A stretch of 64,000 nucleotides of DNA from Plantago ovata (Eukaryota; Streptophyta; Magnoliopsida; Lamiales; Plantaginaceae). Below the pieces are notes generated by a model. It ran no database searches. It was not told the DNA's origin and worked only from the letters and a program-made list of their open reading frames with translations. A program made the translations under genes and the position numbers. The stretch covers positions 58,455,253 to 58,519,252 of the forward strand of contig CM051458.1 of the NCBI GenBank assembly GCA_028274465.1, given 5' to 3'. Positions 45,643-57,251 of the stretch are shown one piece after another (the stretch's first letter is position 1; every line of letters starts with the position of its first letter).

Positions 45643-48059
45643 TTATCCAATGATGGATGTCCATTAACATGTTCAAGAATGCGTCCAGTGGAAACCCAAG
45701 TCTTAAGTTTTTCAACTTTGACTTGTTTTCTACTTGCTGAGGAACTAGGAGGTTTTGAGCTGAAAGACTTTTGACTCGTACTGGTCAAATCCACTTTCTG
45801 ATGTGGTGTCTTCCTCGGTTGACCTTTTTGCTGAACATACTTTTCAGTAAGTTCTTTTCTAGCAAGGTTCCTTCTAGCCCTAGCATTAAGATTCTTTTCA
45901 GAATTCTTAGGCTTGATTTTCTTCATCTCTTGGAAGTATCTTTGCTGACTTTGCTTGTACTCATGAAAGAGTTGACTTTCCTTGGTTTTGAAACCTAGTC
46001 CACTTTTCGGAGAATGCTGAGCTTTAGCGTCAGCAACCTTACTTGATTCAGGTTTGTCAGCAAGGGACTTCTGATTACTTTTAGTAATCTTGCCTTTAGT
46101 CTTAACAACTTGCTTTTTAGCAACTTGTTTGGCGGGATGCTTCACAACATCCTTTTTCTTTCCAGTTTGCTTCTCAGCAACCTGTTTTCCTTTTAAAGTC
46201 TTGTTACTTTGAGTAGCAACAGCGGGCTTTATGGTCATAGGTACTTGATTGCATGTTTCAGCAACCTTAGATTGACCAATCTGATAGAGTTCTGGTAGAC
46301 CACTATCAGCAGCACGTACAAAAGAAATTGGTGATTTATCTTTACTCAAGATTTCTACGTTATCACCTTCGTATGTTGCTCCTAAACCTTCTTTCTGAGA
46401 TGGATCTGTCAAATAAGAGTTTAGTTCAGTCAGCGTATTACTTGCGTCCACATAGGATTTGAAATTGATTTTCATCTTTTTCATCTCTTGAATTTCAGCA
46501 AGTAATTTTAGAATTGAGGACTGATATTCTTCCAATTCTAATGCCATTTGAGAATTTTTCTCTGCAGCCTCAGCAATCAACTTCTTAAGACGCCTTATTT
46601 CAGCATCCTTTTCTTCTGTCTCTTCCTTCAGCAAGACGTACTTTTCAGTAGTCTGCTTGGTCAGAGTTTCAGCAAATTGTAGTTTCTCTTGCTGTTTGCT
46701 CAGAGTTTTCTCAAATCTTTCGATTTCTCCTTGAATCTTATCAAGGTCAATCTCGTCTTCACTTTCTGAGTCTGAGTCAGAGGTAGGGTTGTTTACCTGA
46801 CCGACCATGAGGCAGAATTCGTAGTTTGACACATCTGGATAAGCTTTCATAGCTATTCCACAAACTTCTTTGCCAATCTCCACGTCTAGAGTGGCTTCTT
46901 CATCGTCGGTGTCTGAAATTTCATCCTCACTGTCTTCGGAGCTAGTATCAATGCACAATGCATCGATTTTTGCTTGAAGCTTCTTCTTTTCTTCAGCAAT
47001 AAAAGCTCTTTTGAACTTCTTCTTCTTTTCGGAAGATTTGCCTTTCAGTAAAGGGCAATTAGCTTTGAAGTGTCCAGGCTTTTTGCAGTAAAAACGTAGA
47101 TCATTTCCAACTGCTGGTTCTTCTGAGTAAGTAGCTTGCTGAGCTTGCTTGTCCAGCGAGCTAGTCTCATTCTTGTACTTATGGTAGTTGTTACCAAGAT
47201 GCTTTTTCAGCTTCTCTTTTGCTTTTCGCCTTTCAAGTTCCTTGCTGATGAATTTCTTCATGTTTTTGACAACCAAAGCGTTTTCATCTGTAGGTTCTTT
47301 TTCATTCTTCTTTTCAGAAGATGATGGCTTTGCAGCAAGAGCAATGTTTTGCGATTTTTCAGCAAATACACTTTCTCTTTGCTTTGTCTCATAGTTGACA
47401 GTAGCAAGATGAGAGAACAACTCTGTTGGTGTAATGTCTGGCATTCCTTGATTATAATAGAAGTTCTGAGTGTGGATCCATTCTTGATTCAGACTTCTGA
47501 TGATAGTTTTCACTTTCTCAGAATCTGAGTAAAGATTTCCAACACCCAAGGCTGCCATTTCACTAACCAGAGTTGTAAATCTGAAATCCAAGTCTTCCAG
47601 TGACTCGTTTGTACCTTGCTTAAAGTTTTGAAACTTTAATTTAAGTACTTCAAGTTTGTTTTCCTTGGTCTTGTGAGATCCAGCACAAAGATCTTGAACC
47701 ATTTTCCAAGCCTCCTTTGCAGTCTTAGCACCCCACAGTTTGCACTGTATGGTATCCGGAGTTGATCGAATGATGATATTTCTTGCTTGGCCATCAAGAC
47801 GGAATCTCTTAGCTTCGTCAGAAGTCCATTCCTCTCTTGGTTTTGGCACAACCGTATCTGATGGTTCACCTAGGATAGTTTCCTTTCCAGCTTCAGTGGT
47901 CTTGTGAGGAAAACTCCTTTCAACCTTAGTGATCTTGATAGGTCCATCATTGATGACGGTAACAATCTCATCACTAATGGCCTCAAGATGTAGCATCATG
48001 TTGTTTCGCCATTTCTCATAATTTTCCAGCTTCAGCAAGGGAGCATCTCCTAAAGACAT
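45639..48059 (-). CDS. gag: Copia gag, intact 806 codons, with long coiled-coil and basic extension
   Basis: It forms the particle of the copia element. The start at 48059 reads MSLGDAPLLKLENYEKWRNN. A copia gag (UBN2-type) domain covers roughly residues 5-230 (WGAKTAKEAWKMVQDLC). A CCHC-like knuckle, FYCKKPGHFKANC, lies near residue 325 and lacks the first Cys of a strict CX2C spacing by eye (it reads F-Y-C). An acidic stretch (DTSSEDSEDEISDTDDEE) near 375 is followed by a coiled coil of about 120 residues (LSKQQEKLQFAETLTKQ onwards) and a Lys-rich tail. The length is well above simple copia gags and fits Sireviruses. It ends at a TAA (45639-45641) with pol following in the -1 frame. Confidence 0.85.
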   Translation of the reverse strand: MSLGDAPLLKLENYEKWRNNMMLHLEAISDEIVTVINDGPIKITKVERSFPHKTTEAGKETILGEPSDTVVPKPREEWTSDEAKRFRLDGQARNIIIRSTPDTIQCKLWGAKTAKEAWKMVQDLCAGSHKTKENKLEVLKLKFQNFKQGTNESLEDLDFRFTTLVSEMAALGVGNLYSDSEKVKTIIRSLNQEWIHTQNFYYNQGMPDITPTELFSHLATVNYETKQRESVFAEKSQNIALAAKPSSSEKKNEKEPTDENALVVKNMKKFISKELERRKAKEKLKKHLGNNYHKYKNETSSLDKQAQQATYSEEPAVGNDLRFYCKKPGHFKANCPLLKGKSSEKKKKFKRAFIAEEKKKLQAKIDALCIDTSSEDSEDEISDTDDEEATLDVEIGKEVCGIAMKAYPDVSNYEFCLMVGQVNNPTSDSDSESEDEIDLDKIQGEIERFEKTLSKQQEKLQFAETLTKQTTEKYVLLKEETEEKDAEIRRLKKLIAEAAEKNSQMALELEEYQSSILKLLAEIQEMKKMKINFKSYVDASNTLTELNSYLTDPSQKEGLGATYEGDNVEILSKDKSPISFVRAADSGLPELYQIGQSKVAETCNQVPMTIKPAVATQSNKTLKGKQVAEKQTGKKKDVVKHPAKQVAKKQVVKTKGKITKSNQKSLADKPESSKVADAKAQHSPKSGLGFKTKESQLFHEYKQSQQRYFQEMKKIKPKNSEKNLNARARRNLARKELTEKYVQQKGQPRKTPHQKVDLTSTSQKSFSSKPPSSSASRKQVKVEKLKTWVSTGRILEHVNGHPSLDN

Positions 48060-48157
48060 CCTGTCAGCAAATCACTACCAAACTGATCAAGTGAGAGTGA
48101 TTTACGAAAAGCACCTAAGGGGATCTAGGTTCAGTGCTGAAGGTTAAAGAACCTCCA

Positions 48158-48169
48158 GCTCTGATACCA
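48158..48169 (-). other. Copia primer binding site (tRNA-iMet)
   Basis: Sense TGGTATCAGAGC, the standard plant copia primer site, two bases from the LTR. Confidence 0.93.
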
Positions 48170-48171
48170 CT

Positions 48172-49830
48172 TGTTGGTCCCTTTAAACAACAAGAAAAGA
48201 CTAGAGGGGGGGGGGTGAATAGTCTTTTCAAACTTTCGTCGTTTAAAACTTTCTCAGCAAGTGCTTATTACTTTTCAGTAATGAGTTTGCTGATACTTAA
48301 CTTTCTCAGCAAGCGTAAGTTACTTTACAGTAGCTTGGTTTGCTGATACTTAAAATCAGAGCGGAAGTCTTTGATACAATAAGTGCTTTTTCAGTAAGTA
48401 AAGATTTCAGCAAGTGATGTGAGTGACTGTGTACAGACAGATATGAATTGCTGAAAACTAAGTAAAGTAAGTAAATCACACAAACACTTTCATAGTGGTA
48501 TCTGAGAGTGGCGTAATCTCTCAACTAATCCACTTCGTCCTTTCTAGGACTTAATCCACTAAGATATGATTGAAGTTCCTTACAATCTCCTATCGAGAGC
48601 GATTCAACAGAAACCAAAGCACACTTGCTTTGTCTCCAACCTAATCTAGAGAACGTAACCTTGTTCTCCACCAAACTTGGTACTTTTAATCAGCAAACCT
48701 ATGCTCGATTAAGTCCCCCCCTGAATATCACGCCTGAAAGGGTGTATTTTCAGTTAGAGAGTTTTGGGGTGAGATAACTTAATTATAACTTATGCAGTTA
48801 CAACAAGTAATCTAAGAAACACAACTTTGAATACTTTGCAGTAAACAAGTTTGATTGTTTCTGGTGTCAAGACTTGTTCTTGTTCGAAAGAAAGAACACT
48901 TAACTAATTTCTTAGCTGAGTTTGTTCTACTTCTTTACAAGTAGCTTTTTCAAGCTTTAAGTCTTGGAACGGATCAATGGCAGTTGTAGAGAGTTTGAAG
49001 GTATGTGAGTTTTAAGCACAAGTGAGAGTTTGATCACGTTGTTGACACACTTCAACTCTTCGTCGGATGACCTCTATTTATAGTGCAAGTAAGGAGCCGT
49101 TTGAATTTCAAATCCTAAGGCTTTTGTTCCTTAACATGTCGCTATCTTGATTTTGTACTTTCAGCAGCGTCTTTGTTTGTCTTCTAGTCTTTATGTCCTT
49201 CGCGTGTAAGCTTTGCATTTAATGCATATTTGAATAGAATTCAAACAGTAACATTGAAGCGCAAATTCAAGTACTTTCAGCAAGGGGTCACATATGTTCC
49301 ATCAGCAAGTGGTTAGTCTCAGTTTCAGCAAGCACAACCTACTCTGTCTTTCAGATTTTCACTTATGCAATGCTGTTGCTGAATTTTCCACTTTCTGAGC
49401 AACACGTGCCTTTGTAGATGCCATTCTTCAGCAATCTTCTAGTCTTCAGATCTTCGAATTCTTCAAGTCTTCAGATCTTCAAAAGTCTTCAAGATTCTGA
49501 GCGGTTTCTAAATGCTTCAATAGGTTATTCTCTTTTCAGAAAATAAGATACATCATAAGCTTCAGCATCAATAAGTTATTTTCTTTTCAGAAAATAAAGT
49601 ACATCATACGCGGTAAAAACCATCTTAACTAACACCTAATCTAAGTCATCAGCAAACGTTCCTCTTTTACAATGTCCTTAAAATTCTAAATTCCTATGGA
49701 CCTTAAGAGTACTAATTACTGGACTTTCCTTAATTTAGCATGGTTAATTGCTCATCAAAATTACAAGTTTCCTAACAGAAACTTTCTAGAAAGTCTTTTT
49801 GCAACAAGGAAACTCCCCACATGAATATCA
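48172..49830 (-). repeat. Copia 5' LTR
   Basis: It runs from TGTTGGTCCC beside the primer site to about 49814-49830, where element H begins after CTAGC; the exact outer end is uncertain. A TATA-like CTATAAATAG (sense) lies at about 49073-49082. A unit of about 52 bp beginning CTTTCTCAGCAAG is repeated in tandem at about 48248-48352. Confidence 0.8.
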
Positions 49831-49835
49831 CTAGC

Positions 49836-51037
49836 TGATGAACGTGTATTTTACACTTTCATTCGAGTCTTTTTTTCACCAATTTAGCTATCCTCTATGT
49901 TAATTTATCTATATTATAGTGCATTTTATTAGAATAGTGTCACGTTTCCCTTTAGTTTGCATTTTACAGGTTTTGGGTGAAAAATGTGGTTTTCCGGGCA
50001 ATTATATTGAAGAGAACGAAGAATTGGTGTTTCGGGGACATTTTCGGAGTATCTAGAAGATTCCGGATAGGATTTGAAGTCTAGGGGTCGAGTCTGAAGG
50101 CTAAAAGGTCACTAGAAGGCAAAAACCGAGTCCGAAAAGGAAAAGGATTCCAAAAACGCGTCGAAAACGCGTCGTTTGCCGACTGCACCTCCCGGGCGAT
50201 TCACTCGGGACGTGGGGCGGTTCGCCCCACACCAGGCGATTGCCCGGTGTGTGGGGCAACTCGCCCCACACCTTCCGAACCCCTATATATAGTTGCTCAG
50301 TTTTCTCCGTTTTTCATACTTTCTCAGACCTTTTTTCATACCTTTCTCATTAGTTTTAGGGGAGAATTCTCCAGAGCCTGTTCTGGGGATTCTTAGCATA
50401 GGAGACACTTTTTCTTATCGATTTGGAGCTTGTGAGATCGCGATTCTTCGGAGATTGACAACCTTCGGTAACATTGTATCTTGCAATTTTTTCTACTTTA
50501 TATTTATTTATCTTTCAACATGTTTTCATTCAATCTTGCTATGATTTCTGTTGATTGCATGACATCTATGAGTAGCTAAATTTATCGTTGGTGATAGTAT
50601 GTGATTTCTTAGCGAAGGGTTAGTAATTATGCTGATGGCGGTAAAGCGAATCAGACTTTGAGTTATTGCTTTATTTCTTTGATCTATCTAAGCCTCTATC
50701 TTCGTAGTGTTGAATAATATCGGAACACATTGGACAATTCATGATCAAAGATCTCTATGCAAAACGATCGGGTACTTCATGCATGATTATTAACCCACTA
50801 TGCTTTGAATGATCATACTATCACTAACTTCCATTACCTGGATAAGAAAAACCTGTGCTAAGTCGTCTGTTGATTTTATAGTTTAAGTTAGATTAGATAA
50901 AGCTAGTTATAGTCCTTAGAGATCGACACTCGAGGTTATTTTACTGCTACACTACGGTTTTCATTGTAGTTGTAAATTGCCTTTGGCTAAATACAATTTA
51001 TTTGATTAATTAGAATCTGACAAATTCCGGTTCATCA
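49836..51037 (+). repeat. Element H 5' LTR
   Basis: It starts TGATGAACGTG and ends TTCATCA. GC palindromes lie at 50191-50270, including GGGGCGGTTCGCCCC, with TATA at 50283-50292. Confidence 0.9.
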
Positions 51038-51040
51038 AAT

Positions 51041-51058
51041 TGGCGCCGTTGTCGGGGA
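51041..51058 (+). other. Primer binding site of element H (tRNA-Asp)
   Basis: TGGCGCCGTTGTCGGGGA, one mismatch to the tRNA-Asp complement. Confidence 0.85.
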
Positions 51059-51181
51059 CTATACTCCTTTTTTCTGTTTAGCTTTTATATATTTTCAACA
51101 TTCAATTCCTAGTTTTAGTTGTTTTTATTTTTTCTATTTGATCTCTCTGATACTCCTTTCTTAGCTTGTTACAGATAGTGT

Positions 51182-53341
51182 ATGCGAAATACACGATCTA
51201 GGGGAACACTGCTTGTTGAATCAATCGCTGAAATCGACAGAGTCTACCACTAAAGAAGGCGACTACTTTGAAGACGTGAACTAGAGGAAATAGAGGATAC
51301 CGATTTCTCTGAATCTCTACACAGTCTTTTCAAGTAAATCGACGGAATGGCAAAAGCTAGACCACTGAAAGCATGGGTTCAACCCTCCAAGGATCGTATG
51401 AGGGGACCGGCGATTGTTCTTTCGTCTGCAACTCGAGATCTGAAAATCAAGAACCACGCGTTCCAACAACTTCCGAGGTTCTATGGCTTAGCAAGGGAAG
51501 ATGTGATGGAGTACTTGCACGATATCGATGATTTCGTCAACCAACTCCCACGACCCGGAGCTGAAATAACAACGGATGAGTTGAGGATGAAGGTTTTTGC
51601 TATGGGGCTTGGCGACAGAGCCAAGTCATGGTTGAGTTCTCTACCGGCGGGCTCGCTGGACACTTGGGAAAAGGTTTTTCCAGCATTCATGGAGAAATAC
51701 TTCCCTCACACCTTCACTACCACGCCTAAGGCGCAAATCACTGGGTTCAAACAAGACTATGATGAGACCATCTACACCGCGTTTGAGAGGTTCCAAGACC
51801 TCATGAACAAGTGCCCTCACCATGGTTTTGAGCTTTCGGATCTTGTCCAACACTTCTACAATGGACTGACCTTTGAAAACCAACAAGTGGTGGATTTCCA
51901 ATGCCGTGACAATATTTGGGAGGAAACCGCGGAAGCCGTCTGGGCGGTTTTCGAAAGGCTTGCAAAGGGTTCGCAATTCAAGGATCCAAGAGCAATGGTT
52001 AGGAGACATGGACCTGAAGCTCCACCTACTCAAGAGGCCCCTATGTATGGGGGGAATGGGGATCAATTCGAGTGCTTTACCAACGAATTGAAGCAAGTCC
52101 TCAAGAGCGCGACTGGAACAGCTATGTCAAACGAAGTTTGCCGAATATGCAAGAACTATGGGCATGGAACTCATATGTGTAGATCGGAGCTTGCATACGA
52201 TGATGGCAATTGGGTTCAAGGAGGCGAAGAGGAAGCCTTTTCTACGGAATTCGGTACTCAAGAAGCTAGCTACGGACAGGATGGTAGGAATCCTCGAGGT
52301 GGATTTTGGAGAAGAGGGTTCCGAAGCAATCAAGGATATGCACCGGCTAGCCAAACTTATGTTCCTAACCAAGACCGTAGTAGGCTTAACTATGGTAATG
52401 ATCACTGCGAAAATCCCGCTCCGAAAGAGCAACCGAAGTAGAAGATAGCTCTACTCATGGAGAACTTGCAAAAGATGGTTGATCACACCCAAAGTTTTCT
52501 TAAGCGTTATGAAGAAGATTCTGAGAAGACTAGGGCGACGCTTGATCGATTGGAAGAGAGCACTCGGCTTGCCCATCAAAAGATGCAAGAGTTGATTGAC
52601 CGAGGAGCAAGTAGAGAGCAAGGGAAGCTGCCTGGCAACACTGAGAAGTCGATGTCCATTACCTTGGTGGGTGATCTTCCTGTTGAAATCACCATCAAAA
52701 AGGTTGCTAAGTGCGAGCATTGCAAGGATGAATAACCCCCACTAGCCAAGGAAGAAGAGAAGGACCTTGGTTCTGATGAGAGTGAAGAGGAGTAACAGGA
52801 TCCCGAGCCAATCCCTCAAAGTTTCGATGTTAAGGTCGGGATTGGTGAACTTGAAGATGTTCGTGCTACACTAGATACGAGATCTTACTCTAATGTGCTC
52901 CCAATGAATGTGTTCGAGAAGAGTAGCCTTGGAAAACTATCTGAGCATAAGGCTATTGTGCAATTGGCGGATGGATCCTTTGTGAGACCCGAAGGCGTTG
53001 TGAAGTACGTATTGGTTAAGATTGGTGAAGCATCCGTGTACACCAATTTTGTAGTTATGTCGGCGTCTACGCCTGGGATGGGGGATGTTGTTTTCTTGGG
53101 GTGAACGTTCTTGACTAAACTACGCTCCGTGATAGACATCTACCGAAGGACTTGCACCATTGAGGTGGATGGCAAGCAACATGTGTTGCTAGCCATATCT
53201 GATCCAAATATTCACTTCAATGCTTCTCACACTGTTAACTACTTTGGTCTTGCTGTCTATGTTAATTCTCATTCACAGGTTCGTGGCATGAGGAGGAGAT
53301 CCATGAAGGGGAAGTCTAGTACCCTCAAGAAGAAGAGCTAG
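51182..53341 (+). pseudogene. gag: Gag-protease of element H, with several stops
   Basis: The frame starts MRNTRSRGTLLVESIAEIDR and meets a stop after VYH. The gag domain is open from 51347 to 52441 (FMEKYFPHTFTT, CPHHGFELSDLVQHFYNGL) with the knuckle CRICKNYGHGTHMC. Further stops follow at about 52440, 52734, 52793 and 53102. The protease active site reads DTRS instead of DTGS (about 52873). Several stops are explained by C to T changes, as expected from methylated cytosine. It is a dead copy of the C/F/G type. Confidence 0.88.
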
Positions 53342-53383
53342 AGCAAGAAGAAGTCGAGTCTAAGACTATAAACAATGGCGCTA

Positions 53384-53401
53384 TCCGGGAGGTGACCCGG
53401 A
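53384..53401 (+). other. Hairpin downstream of gag-protease, element H
   Basis: TCCGGG-AGGTGA-CCCGGA. The stem equals that of C and F; only the loop differs. Confidence 0.75.
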
Positions 53402-53595
53402 GTTTTTATCGCTTTTTTACCGCTTTATTACATGCATTCATACGTTGAACAATTTGCTTTTCTTATGTGCATTTGTTCGTCTCTGTGTCGTTTGTGCTTA
53501 TGTTTATGTTTGAGTGAACTGTTTCGAGTGTTTTTCATAAGAGGATTGGTTTTCGGGGATAAGAAACTGCATTTTTTCGAAAAAATTCGTCTCCC

Positions 53596-54868
53596 TGATG
53601 AATGTGTATTTTACACTTTCATTCGAGTCTTTTTCACCTATTTTAGCTATCCTCTATGTTAATTTAGCTATATTTTAGTACATTTTATTAGAATAGTGTC
53701 ACGTTTCCCTTTAGATTTTATTTTACAGGTTTTGGTTGAAATTCGAGGATTTCCGGGAAATTATATTGAAGTTGACAAGGAATTGGTGTTCCAGAAGCCT
53801 ATTTGGAGTATCTGAAGGTTTCCGGATAGGATTTGAAGTCTAGGGGCCGAATCTGGAGGTTAGAAGGCTACTAGAAGTCAGAAACCGAGTCCGAAAAGGG
53901 GAAGAAATCCAAAAACGCGGCGAAAACGCGGAATTCCGCGAGAAAAACTCTGGGGCGAACCGCCGCATGCTGGGGCGAACCGCCCCGTAGTTTTTCGGGG
54001 CCTATATATAGTGCTCAATTTTTCTCCGAAAATCATATCTTTCCAGACCTACTTTCTCACCTCTCTCTATAGTTTTAGGTAGAAACTTCCAGGGGCCTGT
54101 CCTGGGAGTTCTGTAGCTTAGGGGATACTTTTTCATAGCGGATTGGAGCTCGTAGGATCGCAATTCTTCGGAGATTGACAACCTTCGGTAACTTGTATCT
54201 TACAGTTTAATCTACTTATTTTATATATCTTTCAATATGTTTTCTTCTATGATTTCTGTTTATTGCATGCCTATTATGAGTAGCTAAACTTATCGTTGGT
54301 GGTAGTATGTGATTTCTTAGCAAAGGGAAGATAATCATGCTAATGGCTATATCGCGCATTATACTCCGTGTCATTGCTTTATTTCGTTGATCAGGCACAG
54401 CCTAAATTCTCGTATGTTGTATTAATTATTATGCACACTTGGACACTTGTCGACCATCAGACCAATTATCTTTGTAGTGTTGAATAATTACGGAACACAT
54501 TAGGACAATAATGATTGACTTGTCAGACCAATTATCTTCGTAGTGCTTAATATTTGCAACAGGACACTAGATTGATTCAAAGATCTCTATGCAAGACCGA
54601 GGAATTTATGCATGATTATCGACCCGTTATGTTAAGAAGGACCATACTATCACCAATCTCCATTATCTGCTAAAAACCCCTCTGCTATCTGTTTGCTGTT
54701 TTTATATTGTAAATTAGATTTGATAAAGATAGTTATAGTCCTGAGAGAACGACACTCGAGTCATTCTACTGCTACACTACGGTTTTCGTTGTAGTTGTGG
54801 ATTGCCTTTGGCTAATTACAAATTTATTTGATTCGTTCGCGTTGGAGCACGACATCCGCGGTTCATCA
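53596..54868 (+). repeat. Element F first LTR
   Basis: It starts TGATGAATGTG and ends GTTCATCA. Two GGGGCGAACCGCC palindromes lie at 53952-53986, with TATA at 54002-54011. Confidence 0.92.
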
Positions 54869-54871
54869 AAT

Positions 54872-54889
54872 TGGCGCCGTTGCCGGGGA
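54872..54889 (+). other. Primer binding site of element F (tRNA-Asp), first copy
   Basis: TGGCGCCGTTGCCGGGGA, a perfect complement of the plant tRNA-Asp 3' end. Confidence 0.92.
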
Positions 54890-55037
54890 CTATACTCCTT
54901 TTTTCTGTTTAATTTGTTTATATTTACAGCTGTAGATTCCTAATTCTATTAGTTTTAGTTTTTCTTTTTAATCTCTCTCTGATACTGCTTTCCTAGTCTG
55001 TTTCTAATCACCTTTCCTAGTCTGTTATAGATAGTGT

Positions 55038-57190
55038 ATGCCGCATACACGTTCTACAGGAACACCGCTTGCTGATTCAATTGCTGAGATCGACATAGTC
55101 TACCACCAAAGAAGGCGACTACTTGAAAAGCGCGCACTAGAGGAAATAGAGGAAACCGATTTCTCTGAATCTCTACTCAGTCTCTCCAAGGAAATCGACG
55201 GAATGGCAGAAGCTAGACCACTGAAGGCATGGGTACAACCCACAAAGGATCATATGAGGGGACCGGTGATTGTTCTTTCCTCTGCAACCCGAGATCTGGA
55301 GATCAAGAACCACGCATTCCAACAACTTCCGAGGTTCTATGGCTTATCAAGGGAAGATGTGATGGGGTACTTGCACGATATCGATGATTTTGTCAACCAA
55401 CTCCCACGACCCGGAGCTGACATAACAACGGATGAGTTGAGGATGAAGGTTTTTGCTATGGGACTTGGCGACAGAGCCAAGTCATGGTTAAGTTCTCTTC
55501 CAGCAGGCTCGCTGGACACTTGGGAAAAGGTTTTTTCAGCTTTCATGGAGAAATACTTCCCTCACACCTTGACTACCGCGCTAAAGATGCAAATCACTGG
55601 ATTCAAACAGGACTATGATGAGACCATCTACACCGCGTTCGAGAGGTTCCAAGATCTCACGAACAAGTGCCCTCACCATGGTTTTGAACTTTCCGACCTA
55701 GTCCAACACTTCTACAATGGACTAACCTTCGAGAACCAACAAGTGGTGGATTTCCAATGCCGAGGCAATATTTGGGAGGAAACCGTAGAAGCCGTCTGGG
55801 CAGTTTTCGAAAGGCTTGCTAAGGGTTCGCAGTTCAAGGACCCAAGAGCAATGCTTAGGAGACGTGGACCTGAAGCTCCACCGACTCAAGAAGCCCCTAT
55901 GTATAGGGGGAATGGGGATCAATTCGAGTGCTTTACCAACGAATTGAAGCAAGTCCTCAAGAGCGCCACCGGAACAACTGTTTCGAACGAAGTATGCCGA
56001 ATATGCAAGAACTATGGGCATGGGCCTCATATGTGTAGATCGGAGCTGGCATACGATGATGGCAACTGGGCTCGAGGAGGCAAAAATAAGCCTTTGCTAC
56101 GGAGTTTGGTACTCAAGAAGTTAGCTACGGACAAGACGGTAGGAATCCTCGAGGTGGATTTTGGAGAAGGGGATACCGTAACAATCAAGGATATGCACCG
56201 GCTAACCAAACTTATGGACCTAACCAAGACCGTAGTAGGCTGGACTATGGTAATGATCACTGCGAAAACCCCGCTCCGAAAGAGCCACCGAAGTCGAAGT
56301 CGGCTCAATTGATGGAGAACTTGCAAAAGATGGTCGATCACACACAAAGTTTTCTCAAACGTTATGAAGAAGATTCCGAGAAGACTAGGGCAAGGCTCGA
56401 TAGGATGGAAGAGAGCACTAGGCTTGCCCATCAAAAGATGCAGGAATTGATCGACCGAGGAGCAAGTAGGGAACAAGGCAAACTGCCTAGGAGCACTGTG
56501 AAGTCGAATGCCATTACATTGGCTGGTGATGTAGCTGACGAAATCACCATCAGGAAGGTTGTTAGGTGCGAGTGTTGCATGAAGGAAGAACTTCTACAGG
56601 CTGAGGAAGAAGAGAAGGACCTTGGTTCTGACGCAAGTGATGAGGAGCAAGAGGATCCCGAACCACTCGCTAAAAGTTTCGATGTTAAGGTAGGGATTGG
56701 TGAGCTTGAAGATGTCCGTGCCACACTAGACACGGGATCTTACTCAAACATAATTCCTTTGAATGTGTTTAATAACAGCAACCTTGGAAAACTATCTGAG
56801 CAAAGGGCTATTGTGCAACTGGCGGATGGATCCTTTATGAGACCCGAGGGCGTTGTGAAAAATATGTTGGTCAAGATTGGTGAAGAATCTATATACACCA
56901 ATTTTGTAGTTATGTCGGCATCTGCACCTGGAACGGGGGATGTCATACTCTTAGGGAAAACGTTCTTGACTAAACTACGCTCCGTGATGGACATCTACCA
57001 AAGAACTTGCACTATCGAAGTGGATGGCAAGCAACACGTGTTGCAAGCCATACCTGATCCACCTGAACCGCCTGACATTACTACTCACGACTGTGGTCTT
57101 GCAGCCTATATTCTTTCTTATTCACAGGTTCGTGGCATGGAAAGGAGATCAATGAAGGGGAAGCCTAGTACCCGCAAAAAAAAGAGATAG
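55038..57190 (+). pseudogene. gag: Gag-protease of element F, one frameshift
   Basis: The start is MPHTRSTGTPLADSIAEIDI. The gag domain and CCHC knuckle CRICKNYGHGPHMC are intact. A single missing base near 56085, in an A-rich run, moves the frame, which then leaves the Gly-rich linker. The correct frame reopens from about 56309 and carries the coiled segment, the protease LDTGSYSNIIP (about 56727) and the usual end RRSMKGKPST. This is the best-preserved C-type gag-protease here. No RT or integrase follows. Confidence 0.9.
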
Positions 57191-57233
57191 GCGCAGACGG
57201 GAGTCGATTCAAAGACTGTAAACAATGACGCTA

Positions 57234-57251
57234 TCCGGGAGGCAACCCGGA
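57234..57251 (+). other. Hairpin downstream of gag-protease, element F
   Basis: TCCGGG-AGGCAA-CCCGGA, 6-bp perfect stem. Confidence 0.75.

Larger units (their letters stand above)
41446..49830 (-). mobile_element. Ty1/copia retrotransposon, Sirevirus-like
   Basis: Minus strand. It has an 806-codon gag, and pol in the copia order protease, integrase, RT, RNase H. A tRNA-iMet primer site lies at 48158-48169 and a long 5' LTR of about 1.65 kb follows it. The large gag, long LTR and coiled-coil gag extension suggest the Sirevirus (Maximus/SIRE) branch. The left end runs into the gap, so the 3' LTR is missing or incomplete and no target duplication can be confirmed. Confidence 0.88.
49836..53595 (+). 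mobile_element. Non-autonomous LTR retroelement H, 5' part
   Basis: Plus strand: 5' LTR, primer site, gag-protease pseudogene and a short 3' tail that stops at the F LTR. CTCCC before 53596 is the probable F target duplication, and the sequence fits the corresponding place in element C. The H 3' LTR is not in the window. Confidence 0.82.

Noticed and set aside
49831-49835. CTAGC before element H is the same as the B target duplication
   Set aside because: A 5-bp match among several insertions can occur by chance, and the sequence further out is not shared, so it does not show a linked event.
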